Below are positions 11,030-23,443 of a stretch of 64,000 nucleotides of DNA, piece by piece; positions within the stretch are counted from its first letter, which is position 1; every line of letters starts with the position of its first letter. The stretch is taken from positions 1-64,000 of the forward strand of contig WTPW01000500.1 of the NCBI GenBank assembly GCA_009809945.1, given 5' to 3'. Both the position numbers and the translations under genes were made by a program. Under the pieces are notes generated by a model, which made no database searches, was not told the DNA's origin, and saw nothing but the letters and a program-made list of their open reading frames with translations. Origin of the DNA: Gigaspora margarita (taxonomy: Eukaryota > Glomeromycota > Glomeromycetes > Diversisporales > Gigasporaceae).

Positions 11030-13330
11030 TATATAAGCCTGTTATATAATATTTTCTGCTATTAAATTCAAAGAAGTTTGTACATAAATTTTACTATGAA
11101 AATTCTCAATATAGTACTCATTGAAATTTACTAAAAAAAGTTTAATTGCTTCAAAAAATAAATGGTTTGTATCTTGCTAATAAACAACATCAGATACAAA
11201 TATGAGTAATACTTATTATAATTATATTATCACCAGTATAATATAAAATATCCAAATACAGAATATCATCTCTATATATTTATTAAATAAGCTAAATTAA
11301 AAAAGGATACCATATACTTCTAATACAGTTGGAACTAAATTATCTATAAAATAAAAAACTATGTAGTATTCAAAATCTTTACAATTCAATCCAAATTTTG
11401 CTATGATTTTTTCTTTAATTTTACACCAACTACTATATGCTAATTCTAATAGTAAGTTAATTTGCTATAGTTTGGGGGTTCTTAGCTAACTTTTTTTTTG
11501 CCAAAACAAAATGGAACAATTTTTTAAAAAAAAGAATAATACACAAGTATAATATGTTCCTAGCTGTTCAAAGAAACATGCAATGGTTCTAGTAGTAGAA
11601 TAAATAAACTGATCTCATGAGGAATATTAAAAAATAGTTTATTTAAATTTGTAATTGCTTTATAAATAAAAAACTGAACAGGGCAGTCTGCTATAATAGG
11701 TGCTACAGAACTATATAAATACCCAATATCTTTGTTAATTTTGAATATCATTTGAAGTGCATTAATATAATTATCTATTGTGTGTAAACTTTGTTCTTGA
11801 AATCTAATTAGTTGCATATCTTTAGTAGATTATTCCTTTTTTTATTTATCTATTGTATTGTTGTAAACATGAACTGTTAATAACTCAATTTTATTACAAT
11901 TAACTTTTAGCTTTCCAAGTGAGGTCTATTGTAGTTTTCGTATCTTATAAGAAATATCAAAGACTTTATTATACTGATGTAATAATCTAAAACAAATATT
12001 GTTTACAACAATATTTAGTGCAGTGTTGTACATTTGGCTGTCCATAGCCTTTTTTGGCTTGTCCATATCCAAAATTGTCCAAACGTCCAAGATTGTTCAA
12101 AGCTTGTTCAGACTTTAATAATTAATAAATCTATTTAAAAAATATATAACTATATATTTTTTTAGGTGCTGAACATATTACAGTTAAAATTAAAATTGGT
12201 TATCTTAATAAAATTTTAAGTAATTTTACTTTATTTAATTGTTCAAAATTGTTCAAAATTGTCCAAGTCATTGTCCAAAGCTGTCTCATGACAACACTGC
12301 AATTTAGCGGATTGTAAATATTTTTATTATTAAAAATAAAAGAGATTGATGTACATAACTTTACTGATTTGCAAATACATGTTGCAAAATATAAAAGAGT
12401 TAATAGTATTGTTGTATGAGGACATCTCTTTTCATAAATATTATGATAGTTGTCCAAATTGTAAATATATAAAACATTCTAAATTAAAAAATATTTAAAT
12501 TATAAAAAAAAATTTTAAAATAAAAAAAAACAATTTGAAATAAAAAAATTTATACTATTATTTGTAAAAAATTTTGAATATTTGTTAATAATCTTGAAAG
12601 AGTTTTTTCTTGTAATTATTGATTGTTTTACTATATACAAAAACACCCAAATTGCACAATGTATCTTAAAAGTTACAAGCCAATATCTAGTTCAAAACTA
12701 TTAACAAACTTGTTTCTTGCATTAGCTATTATATAGTAAAAACTAACTACAGTTTTTTTTGCTTCTAATTTTTATATGTAGATTTTTTATTAGGAATTAA
12801 TGCTCTAACCATTTGATCAAAAAACTTATACAAGTGAGAATCAGCATTCTCTATCTTTAGTTAAAAATGAACAGGACTAAGTTCAATAAAACCAGGATTT
12901 TCATATTAATATTTATAAAGAACTTTTATAAGTATTTGAATTTGATCTGTAAATGTAAGTAAGTCCATTATTCAATAAGGACTTCTGTTTATTACAATTA
13001 TTGTCAATATTTGCTTCAAGCATCTGAGTATCACTATCTGTAACCAGTGTATTATTAATGTTTGCTTGTTCAACAAGAGGCTTTTTTTAAATGATAATTA
13101 GGCTCTACAATATCTAAATAATGACTATAGTATATTTCTTGCCCAATTTTTAAATAATCATTTGTGCTTTTTGTATGCAATTGAAGTAATTTTTCAAAAC
13201 ATAGTGGAGTTTCTACTACAATTTTGTATAGAACAGAGGCCCTCATTTTTTTTTTATAGTAGTAAAGGTGAATGGATAGCAATAGCAGTATAAAGAACAC
13301 AACAACAGGCAATATTGCTAATACAAATAA
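11030..13330 (-). pseudogene. Broken transposase-like gene of a high-copy Rhizophagus family
   Basis: Read from 13330 downwards there are coding-like segments in order: ETPLCFEKLLQLHTKSTNDY, a FFDQMVRALIPNKKST block, ARNKFVN, a DNYHNIYEKRCPHTT block, then LHTIDNYINALQMIFKINKD with PLHVSLNS, QINLLLELAYSSWCKIKEK and finally FNEYYIENFHSKIY. I recall this order of motifs from a large repetitive protein family in Rhizophagus genomes, probably carried by a transposon; the family name is uncertain. The gene is broken many times and split by the element at 12019-12301. The hydrophobic stretch preceding ETPLCF (about 13260-13378) may not belong to it. Confidence 0.55.
12019..12301. mobile_element. MITE inserted in the transposase-like relic
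   Basis: Ends TGCAGTGTTG and CAACACTGCA are perfect inverted repeats, flanked by ATTTAG on both sides (12013-12018, 12302-12307). The subterminal region repeats TTGTCCA/TTGTTCAAA words. Coding-like sequence of the host relic resumes on each side. A second copy, in the opposite orientation, lies at 32637-32853. Confidence 0.8.
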
Positions 13331-13378
13331 TAGGTACAACAATAGTATCAAAAATTTTTTATTCATATATATATACAT

Positions 13379-14744
13379 ATGAAAAAAATTTATATATTTA
13401 TAATATTGGCCAATCAGAATTTTTTAAATTTCCATCTTACTTGTTTAGAAATGCTTCAGGTAAGTACCTTTTCATATTAGAATTGTAAGAAGAAAAAAAA
13501 AACTAACATATCTTAACTTTTTGAATGCCTTTAATACAATTCCATTTTGGTAACAATAGTTATTTGATTTGTATTAGAGTGTCCATAGTACTGTTGTGCA
13601 TAATTTTGCTATTTTATATTTAAGAACAATATAAAAAATTATTTTTATTGAGAGCAGAATTATGTACCACAATATCCTGAACACACTAATTTGTATCAGT
13701 GCTTATTTCTTTTAGTATCAACTCCATTTTGATAACAATATCAAACTTGATAAAACAATATCTAACTTGATTTATTTTGTATTACATATTTTTTTATCAA
13801 ATTATTGGTGTTATTATTACATATTACTCATTGTATGCATAAAACTTATGTTTATGAAGAAAAAGACAATAAAAAATGTAAAATAATGTAATATACATTT
13901 TGACTTGCAAAATAAAGTTGCAAAAATAAGCGAAAGTAATAGAAAGAAAAAAAAAACAAGTTTAATAAAAAAACAAAACAAGACAATCGATAAAAAAAAT
14001 AAAATATCACTAAAGATTAATTTTTAACTCTTTTGCAATGTGGCTCTAATTTTGTCTCACTATATTGTGATTAATATAGTTTGGTATAAAGATCCTATAT
14101 TTTTATAAATGCATTTTTAGATTATCTTATTTCTTAATTAGGTATGGCTTTGTTATACAGAAAATAAAACATTTTATAAAGATTATCTCATTAATATGCA
14201 CAAGGAGTGAATAAGCAGAGTGAATGAAGTAAGTGAGTGAGTTAGTGAGTGAGAGTAAGTTAGAGAAAATTATTTCTAAAATAACTTGTCATTTGGGAAG
14301 CATGAAAGTAAAATAAATAGGTGATTCATAGAAGCTTTTTTTTATGCCAAAAATGATTGACATGTGATCATGTGCAGTTAATAAATATGCAAAGTGAAAA
14401 CCAGAAATTTTTCTAAAATTTTTATTTATAAGAATAGGTTTATAAAATATTATATAATTAAATAAATTTAATTATAATTTTATTGGGAGTCTAATTTTCT
14501 GCAAAGTAAAATTTTAAAGAATTTCAGGTTTACACACTTGCAATAATAATATATATATATATTTTTCCCAGCACAGTAGAATAAATAAGTTATTTTTTGT
14601 CTTATTATGATCACATAATAGGAATCTACATTTTATTATTTACAATTTTTAATGCAAATTTTGTCTTTTTTCTTATTTGATATTTTCCTGTGGAGTGATA
14701 ACAAATAAGAAAAAAAGAAAAAAAATTAAGCCAAAAATTTTGAT
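13379..14744. other. No gene; short GAGT-type microsatellite
   Basis: AT-rich sequence without supported genes. At about 14216-14262 there is an imperfect GAGT/GTAA simple repeat. Confidence 0.5.
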
Positions 14745-15605
14745 TATAGCTATTATATAATTCCTGAAACACCAATAAAAATTAGCCAGCTGATTCAATT
14801 AAGTTAGTGATCTCAGTACAATAGATTCAATAATTGATATAATATGTATGTATGCACATATGTAATTTAAGACCAGATGATTAATATCAATACAAAATAT
14901 CTCAAATCAAATACAGAAAATAATGTTTTCAAAACATTTTCACTGATGAAAAATTTTTTAGAAAGCTTATCATTTCGAAAATTGCAAAAACTTAGATATT
15001 AGCATATTATTAAAAGTCATGTTTTCAAGCACCTTTGAAGATATGAATATATTGAAAACTTCTATGACAAATATTAATAAAATCAAGATTTTTTGAACAG
15101 AATCTTGAGTTATATCTTTAAACCAGTTGACAAAATTCTTGACCATCTTGTGTAATACCTTTTTATATTACTTGTCAATATTTAGCCTTTTTTATAAACT
15201 TTTTTTTCTATAAGATTTAGCACAAACTAAACACACTAAACATTCAACTAAAAATTTAATAACATTAAACATATTGACATTTATAATAATAAAATTATCT
15301 GTAGATCAAGTATTATATATAATACATGTTTTTTATATCAGATATATAACTTATAGGGTTGGAAAATTACTATAATTTTGCATAAATTTGGTAAGTTTCT
15401 GATATCAAAATTACATATAATTTTTGTTATATTAATAACATTAGCTAGAACTTTTGTAAAGCTAGCATGTATGTATGTACACGCATATGTACAATTTTGT
15501 TTATTGAATCTATTATGCTGAAATTATAAACTTACCCAAATTGGCCAAAAAATCATTTGGCTAATTTTTATCAGGTGTCTCAGGAATTATATTACAGCTA
15601 TTTTT
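14745..15605. mobile_element. Inverted-repeat element, about 860 bp
   Basis: The left end, TATAATTCCTGAAACACCAA then TAAAAATTAGCCA, matches the reverse complement of the right end, TATAATTCCTGAGACACC then TAAAAATTAGCCA, over roughly 45 bp. Further in, ATAGATTCAATAA and TGTATGTATG words also recur inverted. No transposase frame is visible. Confidence 0.6.
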
Positions 15606-15625
15606 ATAATTTCTGGGACCTGCTC

Positions 15626-15770
15626 ATTACTCAAAATCTTTTTGGTTATTTAGTAAATTATTTAACTCTCTGAAAATTACATCACTGCCTTCAGACTAAA
15701 GTTTGAAGACAGTAATGTAGTTTCTGAAAAGTTAGGTAATTTACTGAATGGCCAAAAAGATTTTGGTAAT
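15626..15770. repeat. Compact foldback element
   Basis: A 145-bp near-complete hairpin: arms of about 65 bp start ATTACTCAAAATCTTTTTGG and end with its inverse at 15751-15770, closing on CTTCAGACTAAAGTTTGAAG. The open frame at 15677-15865 is a by-product. Confidence 0.75.
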
Positions 15771-17334
15771 AGCTGTAATAGCTGTAATAATATATAAATC
15801 TCTGTCATGAAATCATATTGAGACAGGGAATAACTATTACTTATATTATGAGGGGTTTGTAACAAGGTATTAAATAGAAAATATTAAAAGATATTAAAGG
15901 CAGTGTGGTATAGTAAATTCTTTTTATACTAACCTAAATTAACATAAATAAGAAAAATTTCTATTATATGTTTTCAAATTTTGGGTATTTTACAAATATG
16001 GCATAATGTTAGTAAATTTAAATAATAATTTAGAACACTTATATTAAAAAATTCTATATACATATTTTATTTATCTAGATTAATACAAACAAAAAATAAA
16101 CAATTATAGATTTTAAATAACTTATTTTAAATACTCAAATTAACACATTTTATACGTATTATACTCAGAAAATTAAATAAAAAATATTTATAAACTTAAT
16201 TAGCTTATTTCAAAACTTAAATAAATTTCTTCATAATCACCTAAAATAATATAAACAAAATAAAGTTAAATAGTTATTATTCTGAAATCTAATAGCCTAA
16301 CCTAAACACTTAAAGTATTAATTATCTTCATGCTGATATGAAAAAAAAAATACATAATTCTGATAAAAACTCACTCGCACATTACAAATATTTTATTGTT
16401 GTATAAATACAATTACATGAATTATACAAAATTAGTAAAATTGTATGGGCATTTTAACAGGTAATATCCCAAAAAGTGCTTTATTATATATTGTATCCAA
16501 ACCAAATTTTATATAGAAATAAGTGACCAAACTATATTATTAACTAATTTTAAAATACTGTATTATACATGTTTAATTTTATCGCTACTTTCTAAATTAT
16601 AGTATATAACGATATTATTAATAGAATTTTATTAATATAGACTCAAATCTCAATAGTTTTTAAAATTATTTGAAGTTTATGCTATCAATATTTTCTATAT
16701 TGTCAACTTTACAGCCACCATAGAACTAAATGGAAGGTCCCAAAAAAGGAAGCTTGTCACTAATTGTAATTAGTCAGGCAGCAATAAATTTTTTGCAGGC
16801 AAATGATTCATCTATTTGGATCCAAAACCACCTTGTGAGAAAATCACTATATTATTCTAGGTTAGTCAATTATTAATTAAAAATAGATCCATGCATAAGA
16901 ATGAGCTACCAAATTTATCATGTGATTTTTTATTCCAAGAAACACAATATTTTTTTGAACTAACTGTTTATATAATCCTGATTTAAGTCCAAAAATAGTC
17001 TAGTCAGAATAATTCATCTTGTAATTTTATTTTATTACTTCTATAAATATCTATTATTGAAGAAATAGTAATTTCTATTGTTTAAGAACCCAGTTTTTCA
17101 CAAATAAAATTGAAAATCACATGAGCTACTTGTGAATACACATAATCAATTCTGATCATTACGATCTTCTACATTATGTATACTTTATTATAATCAATTC
17201 AAATTCTGATCATCACAGTCTTCTACATTATACAGTGTCAAAACTGATAACTGTTAAATCGGTCAAAATTGATTCATCTAATGTTTCTAATATTTATTTT
17301 CTAAATAAGATTTCATTTTATTTTTGACCAAACT
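15771..17334. other. No gene recognised; short direct duplication
   Basis: CpG-poor AT-rich sequence. A segment with TCAATTCTGATCAT and TCTTCTACATTAT occurs twice (about 17145-17176 and 17203-17234). A few codon-like stretches near 16730-16990 are too broken to assign. Confidence 0.4.
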
Positions 17335-17480
17335 CAGGTTCAAAAGAACCTATTTGGATTTATTTGCACCCAATTTGGGTACAAATGATCCATTCTAGGT
17401 TTATTTGAGCCTGAATTTGTTTCAAATAAGTCCATCTTGGTTCATTTGAATCCATTCTGGGTTCATATTAGCAAAACATA
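17335..17480. repeat. Degenerate repeats of a GGTTCATTTG-like word
   Basis: Words related to GGTTCATTTGAA(T/C)CCATT recur about every 22-24 bases, some inverted, giving short local palindromes such as GGTTCAAAAGAACC. Function unknown. Confidence 0.35.
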
Positions 17481-18921
17481 GGCTCATTTGAATTCAATTT
17501 AAAAAAATAAATTTTGATTGGTCCATTTATAATAGCTAATCACATAATAATTTTAAAATTAGATAACCTTTCAAAACTATATTCATTACCGATTTTGATA
17601 GGGTCAACTGCACTAGCTGAATCACATTGGTTTCAAGATGGGTTCAGTTCTTTTGTTAACCAACAAATTTATTTTAGTAGTTTGCTGATTATGTTTAATT
17701 TTAAAATGAGAATGCTTTTTTAGCTAATGACTATAATTTACAAAATACAAATAGGGTAAAGCATATATAAGTTTGTGGTAGTTAATCCATATCTAGAAGT
17801 TAAATTTTTTTTTTTTTTGCTTTTCATCAAAATCTTTAAAATCTAAAAATAATTTTTCAACAATTAATAGCGATAGACTACAATTGTCTGTACATTTATT
17901 AAACCAGATAGTGCTTATAATATACTAGACTGTGCATTCTACCTCTATCAAAATAGCTACTAGCCATTTTTTATATATTAATAGAAAAAAGGAAAATTGA
18001 CCTGTTTTCTATAATCCTGTTAATGATTCTTGTCAATTTCTGACAGTTGAAGATTTGCATGCTCTATTTTCATCAAATAATATAATTTTTTTTTATATTA
18101 TAAAAAATCTGGTTTTATATTAAGTTTTTAAGTGTGCTGGTTATTCATTTACATTATAAATACTAACTATATGTAACCAAAAATAAAAAAGATGTCATAT
18201 TAAACACAATTAATAAAAAATATACATGAACCTCTATATGAAATTTTGAATTTTATATTTAGTATAAAAAAGTGATAAAGTACAGTGAACTGTTTTTATG
18301 GCCAGGACTGTAGAACAACATCACAGAAAACAAATCAAATGATTAATAAGGAATAAACTAGAGTTATATTTCAAGAATATCAAAATCCAAAGTATTAAAA
18401 TCTTTTTATATCATGGAAAAATAAAGTTAGAAAAAAAAGGTAGCTTTTTTTCTGGTTTATATTATCAAGATATTTTAACTTGAATGTAATCCAATTTTTT
18501 AATATTTGTGTTCTAAAATAGAAATTAGATTGGTCAATTAGGTAAAATTTAGGTCACAGACATATAGTTGCCAACCCATTGCCCAAATGTGTGCCAGGAT
18601 GACTTGAACTTTAATTTGAATCAAAATCTGATAAAAAAAATGTTAGAAACGCCCATTTTGCGATTTAACTTACTTTGTATAGATAATACAAACCAAAAAG
18701 GGAATTCAATTTTGTAAACAAAGTGTGTAAAGATAGAAGTTCAGGGTTATGGCATTAGTGGAAGAGAATATAGTGATAGATTAGTCCTTTTTATATGCAA
18801 AATTTCATTCCTGTCATATTTAATTAGTAATCAAGGTCGATTTAAACATTAGTTTTCATGTACTTTTATTTTATTTTCTTTTTTTCTTCTTTTGCACGTG
18901 TTCAAATAAGTAAATTGATCA

Positions 18922-19165
18922 GGAATCTTTTTTGAATTGATTTAAAATTTTCTATTGCTCTTAAGCATAAAAAACACTTTCATGCTCTAATGGTGTATAT
19001 TCTTGAATAACAAAAAATAAGAGTATAATTTATGTAGGATCTTAATGATCTTTTTTGAATTTGATTTAAATTTTCTATTGTTCTTGAAGCATAAACACTT
19101 TTATGCTCCAATTGCATATGATTTTTGAAATAACAATAAGAGTAGAATTTATGTAAATATGTTAT
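18922..19165. repeat. Tandem duplication, period about 123 bp
   Basis: Two direct copies share TCTTTTTTGAATT, TTTTCTATTG, AAGCATAAA, ACTTT-ATGCTC and AATAAGAGTA in the same order. No repeat unit is seen outside this pair. No gene is supported between 17481 and 19446. Confidence 0.6.
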
Positions 19166-19446
19166 TAATTAAATATCAAATTTAAATAAATTACATGTAT
19201 AATAAATAATAATTTCCTTTTAATGTACAGTAACAAATTTTATCTATAAGGTAGAATAAGAATATGTTTGACAATGCTTTCATTTCTGTAATTTTTGTGA
19301 AGTACAAACGAATTTCTTTCAAATCCCATAAGATATAGTTATCAAGATAATTTTTTATTTATTTTATTTTATTGTTTTTTTTTAATATTAGTAATCATAA
19401 GAAATACTATTTAATAATAAAATTGAATTGCTTAATTTTATTTATT

Positions 19447-20274
19447 TAATGGCTTGGATTTACCACTTTGTACTAAAAATAGTATATTTTATAAAATAGA
19501 TTAAAATTTTTAAAAAATTATATATCAAAATATTTTTATATACAAAAATCTGTTAGGTATTCCAAAATAGTTTAGCATTATTTATTTTAATATTATAAAG
19601 AAAATTGTGTTAAAATAATTTTTTTTAAATATTCAATTATTTGTAATTTTTGACGTACTAGATTTAGTACACTTTTATGTATGTTTATTTTATAAAGTTA
19701 TTAATAAATTTTAAAAATTAAAAGTTTATAATATTAAAAATATCCTGGGGCTTATTATATAAAAAAAATGACTATTATTTATATAATAAAAAATTTAACT
19801 TTATATTATAAGATTTATGTAGTACTAATTGAAAATCATAACTATTTTTGGTATTTTTTATGTTTTTTTAATTTTTCAAATAATTTTTAAAAAAAAATTT
19901 ATATAATAATTTTTTTGAATTTCAATAAAAATTATAAAAAAGATTTTGTTGTTTCTAAAAAAAAAATTATCAAAATTAAAGCACTATATTGCAATTTTAT
20001 ATGTAGTTAAAATTTTTAAAATTTTACTAGTTTTTTATATATAAAATTTACTAATGAAATTTTCGCAAAATTTGTAAAATTCAAAAGTTTATTAGAATTT
20101 TAAAATAAATTGTTAAGCTCTAGAAAATTCAAAATCAGTTGCCTACTTTATAAAGAACTTATAAAAATTTTTTAAAATATAATCATTATTCAAAATTAGT
20201 AGATAACTAGAAATTAAAATGTACGAAATCTAGTACAATGTACTAAATCTAGTACATGTAAATCCAAGCCATTA
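19447..20274. mobile_element. Palindrome-bearing inverted-repeat element, copy 2
   Basis: A perfect 17-bp terminal inverted repeat, TAATGGCTTGGATTTAC, lies at 19447-19463 and 20258-20274. Inside are variants of GTACTAAATTTAGTAC at 19655-19670, 20221-20236 and 20240-20255, plus TACTAAAAATAGTA at 19471. A sequence like TTAATAATAAAATTGAATTG flanks both sides. There is no transposase. Confidence 0.75.
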
Positions 20275-20680
20275 ATAATAAAATCGAATATTAATAATAA
20301 AATCGAATTGGATACTTTATTTTAATTAATAATAATAAATCACCCAGATTTTTAAGATCGTGTTTTTAAAACATTTGCCATCAATAAATAAATCATGTGA
20401 TAAAGTCCAATACACATTTATATATATTATTGTCCGGAGCGAAGCGGAGGACTCTAATGGAGGAGTAATAGAACAGATTTTGTGTGTTATTATTTCCAGA
20501 CGTCATTTATTTATTGCCCAATAAGAAACAATAAACCCGGATCAGCCCGAAATAAACCGGCTATGGGCATTAACCTAGTATAGTAACTACAGCCCATATA
20601 ATTTTTTTTAAATATATCGCTAACTCAAATTGGAAGCTCATCGTTTTATCACCTCATTTCAATCAAATTACCATATGAGT

Positions 20681-20885
20681 CAGGGGCTAAAACGACATAT
20701 AGTAAATGCCGGCCATCCAAAGTGTTGTTTTTGATGCATAATTATTGCGACAAAGAACAATAGTAAAATAAGAAAATTTTATTAGCTATTTAATGTTGTT
20801 TTTTGTTAATATATTACTTTTAATATAGATAGATCAAAATGACATTTTGGATTGCCGGCATTTATTATAAGTCGCTTTGGTCCTG
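20681..20885. mobile_element. hAT-like MITE with 8-bp target duplication
   Basis: Starts CAGGGGCTAAAACGAC and ends with the inverse of CAGGACCAAAGCGAC; ATGCCGGC and ATCCAAA words continue the inverted match. ATATGAGT lies outside both ends (20673-20680 and 20886-20893). Eight-base duplications and a CAGGG-like terminus are typical of hAT transposons. Confidence 0.8.
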
Positions 20886-20948
20886 ATATGAGTGCTGCCA
20901 AGGGAAAACCTATTACCCGGAAGCTTACTATGATCGTACCACCAGATG

Positions 20949-21124
20949 GTGATTGAATCATCATCAAATAACTTTGTTATTTGATGATGACGCAATTATC
21001 ACCAAAAGAACTCTGTTGGTTTCAGTCGTCGTAAGCCACCGGTTATTGGATGCTACGTACGCAGCCAGATAAAATGAATCATTTGCAAATAATTCTGTTA
21101 TTGGCTGCTCCGCATCCAATAACT
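20949..21124. repeat. Two adjacent hairpins
   Basis: The first has the perfect arm TCATCATCAAATAAC (20958-20972) and its inverse at 20976-20990, extended outward by GGTGATTG-like bases. The second has GTTATTGGATGC (21042-21053) and its inverse at 21112-21123. The region from about 20430 on, starting TCCGGAGCGAAGCGGAGGA, is much richer in CpG than the sequence before it. Confidence 0.6.
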
Positions 21125-21162
21125 ATATATTATCAGGTTTCCACGATAACAAGTTTTCTCTT

Positions 21163-21165
21163 GAG

Positions 21166-21206
<41 letters not shown>

Positions 21207-21240
21207 NNNNNNNNNNNNNNNATATATATATATATATATA
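21163..21240. other. Poly-A, run of 15 N, then AT microsatellite
   Basis: About 40 A are followed by N at 21207-21221 and an AT repeat. This is an assembly gap; adjacency of its two sides is not guaranteed. Confidence 0.9.
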
Positions 21241-21282
21241 AATCCTCTATTTTTTATTTTTTACACATTAAACTTAATAAAC

Positions 21283-22075
21283 AATGGAATACGAACAAAA
21301 GTACCTCGCAACAACAGCACACACGAATTGGAAATTAAAAATTTATTTGAACTTAACAAGGATGATATAAATGACGGCTATCAATTAAAAGATACATACA
21401 TAAGACATATGAAAGTTAAAGCGGTCGACATCGCGCCCGCCAGGTCGTCTGCAAATCGCATCGTGGATAACTTTGACGACATAAATAGTTTTTTGGTAAT
21501 ATAATTTTAGGATTTACAGTACATTATTATATAAAAGTAAACCATTTCTATTAACTGTTCGCAGAGTCAGGATGAAACAGCTTCTCTTGCATCTCTCGCA
21601 TCAGACGAACAACCACACTCCACTTTTTAAAATACCTTATTCGGTATTTGATATGGAAAACCAGTATGTATGAGAATTTTTAAAATATTATTTATATGCA
21701 AATTTACTTATATTTATTTGCAATTCGAAGTTTCACAGTCGTTCTCCGCGCACATGTTATCCCTAAAACGGTCGCCATTGTAATTGAAACCGATAAGCAA
21801 GTCGTAATAAAAAGGCAAGTACAGCCCATAAAAAAAAGATTACGGGAAAATCGTGCAAGCAGAATGGCCGGATGATTTCGAGATCAACTTAAAAACTCCC
21901 TTCTGCGTAAGTATTAAATTATGTATATAATATTTTTTTATTTACATAAATGTTTTGACTTATTTGGGTTTTCGCTTAGAATTGAAACGGACGACAAAAC
22001 GTTATAGTCAAAATGAAAGATGATACTTCCATTTTGACTATAAACAAGGCAAAAAAAATATTGAAGGTAGTTATG
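21283..22075 (+). pseudogene. Decayed multi-exon gene of unknown function
   Basis: Four exon-like blocks. Block 1 (about 21289-21498) reads in part KNLFELNKDDINDGYQLKDT and ends FDDINSFL just before GTAATATAATTTTAG. Block 2 (about 21565-21630, after TTCGCAG) continues in phase with SQDETASLASLASDEQ and then stops. Block 3 (about 21740-21904) contains VIPKTVAIVIETDKQVVIK and, in a shifted frame after a run of A, WPDDFEINLKTPFC before GTAAGT. Block 4 (about 21981-22068) holds MKDDTSILTINKAKKILK before GTAG. Codon use is richer in G and C than in the surroundings. No domain is recognised. The frame change at the A run and the lack of an ATG in frame with block 1 suggest decay, though a sequencing error in the A run is possible. 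The 5' end lies against the assembly gap. Confidence 0.45.
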
Positions 22076-22337
22076 ATTGATTAAAAATTTTTAATCTAAA
22101 GAAGCTTGTAATTTTCACGGAGATGTATCGCCAATTTTTTAACAAAACTTAAACTTTGTTTGTAATCTATTATTTCGTATGATTATGCTTTTATTCTTGA
22201 CAAATACGATATGATTAGTTCTTAATTTTTTTTTTTTTTTTTAAAAAAAAAAATTCTGTTGATAACTGTTGCCAAAGTGACTAAACCGTCAAATGTATTT
22301 GCAGTTAATTACTAAAATATAACTATTATTAAAATAA

Positions 22338-22624
22338 TTATGTATAACCTTCTGGCATTGAATATTCATCAGTTTTTCCTGAAAGACTAAGTCATTCTTT
22401 TGTTAATCTTAGAGTCTCTTTCTTCATTCCAAGTTCTTTTTTCTCCCTTTTAGAGAATTGTTCACCCTTAAACAATAGATCTTCATCAAGAACACCAAAT
22501 TCTAACATTTGTAATTGTTTATCTGTTCGATCTTTTAAGTAAATTTATCGTTATCTCTCCCGAATTTCTGGAAGAAGCCCTTTATGGGCCCCCTCAGCAT
22601 CTTCAATTAAATAATCATTATTCT
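22338..22624 (-). pseudogene. Broken exon of an unrecognised gene
   Basis: One frame with a few stops reads, in pieces, NNDYLIEDAEGAHKGLLPEI, TDKQLQMLEFGVLDEDLLF and KTDEYSMPEGYT. It follows a good acceptor (TATTTCAG), so it looks like a last exon. I do not recognise the family; it may derive from a repetitive element. Confidence 0.45.
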
Positions 22625-22814
22625 GAAATAATGTATAAGAATTTTGATTTTTTACAACTAATTTTTTTGTTTCTTTTATTATATTATAACATGATTTTTG
22701 CAGCATGTCACGGGATTAAATTGACCAATCAGAATAAAATGTCATCACAGTATATTATATAAATGGTTTGATAAACTATAGACAAGGTTTAATAAGCGCC
22801 CTAAAGTTTTTAAT

Positions 22815-23312
22815 AACATAGTAGTGATACAGGACGATGGAAAAATCATGAGCCGGGGTCGATCCTAAAAAAAACTCAGGCCGGTCGACCGGTCGATTTT
22901 TTTTTTTTTTTGCTAGAACATTTTTTCTGATAAGCCTTATCTACATCAAATTTGTAGAAAGTCATCAGGTCATTCCTTGCCAAATTCTAGTGATACTAAA
23001 TTATTTAGTTTTTATTCGTTTTTGTCTATGAGAAATTATAACACGTAAGTACTTTTTAGTACTTTATGTCGATTTATGCAACCGAACATACCAGAACATT
23101 TATTGCTTGCCGATTTATCAGTTAAAATAGCCAATTAATGAGTATCTACATAGTTGTAAATTATTAGTTGATATTTAATCAATTTCTTGACCTGAAATAT
23201 GCCTTATAAGATAATAGATTCTAACATTACTTTCAAAGACGCGGGCTGAGGGTCAACAGCCCATAGACCCGGCCGTTTGCCGGAGCCAGTCTATATCACT
23301 AGCACTATGTTT
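22815..23312. mobile_element. Degenerate inverted-repeat element, CpG-rich
   Basis: The left end AACATAGTAGTGATACAGGA resembles the reverse complement of the right end, AACATAGTGCTAGTGATATA. GC-rich subterminal parts contain GGCCGGTCGACCGGTCG and CCCGGCCGTTTGCCGG. No coding frame is seen. Confidence 0.5.
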
Positions 23313-23443
23313 GTAATTAGACATCCCAATCAAAGGCAAGCAAGGTTTCCGGAAAGTTACGGAACTAAATATACGTTAATCACATGATTTAAAAGAACAT
23401 GCCTAATATTTTTTCTCGTGCCCCGATCCCAACTCATACAATA

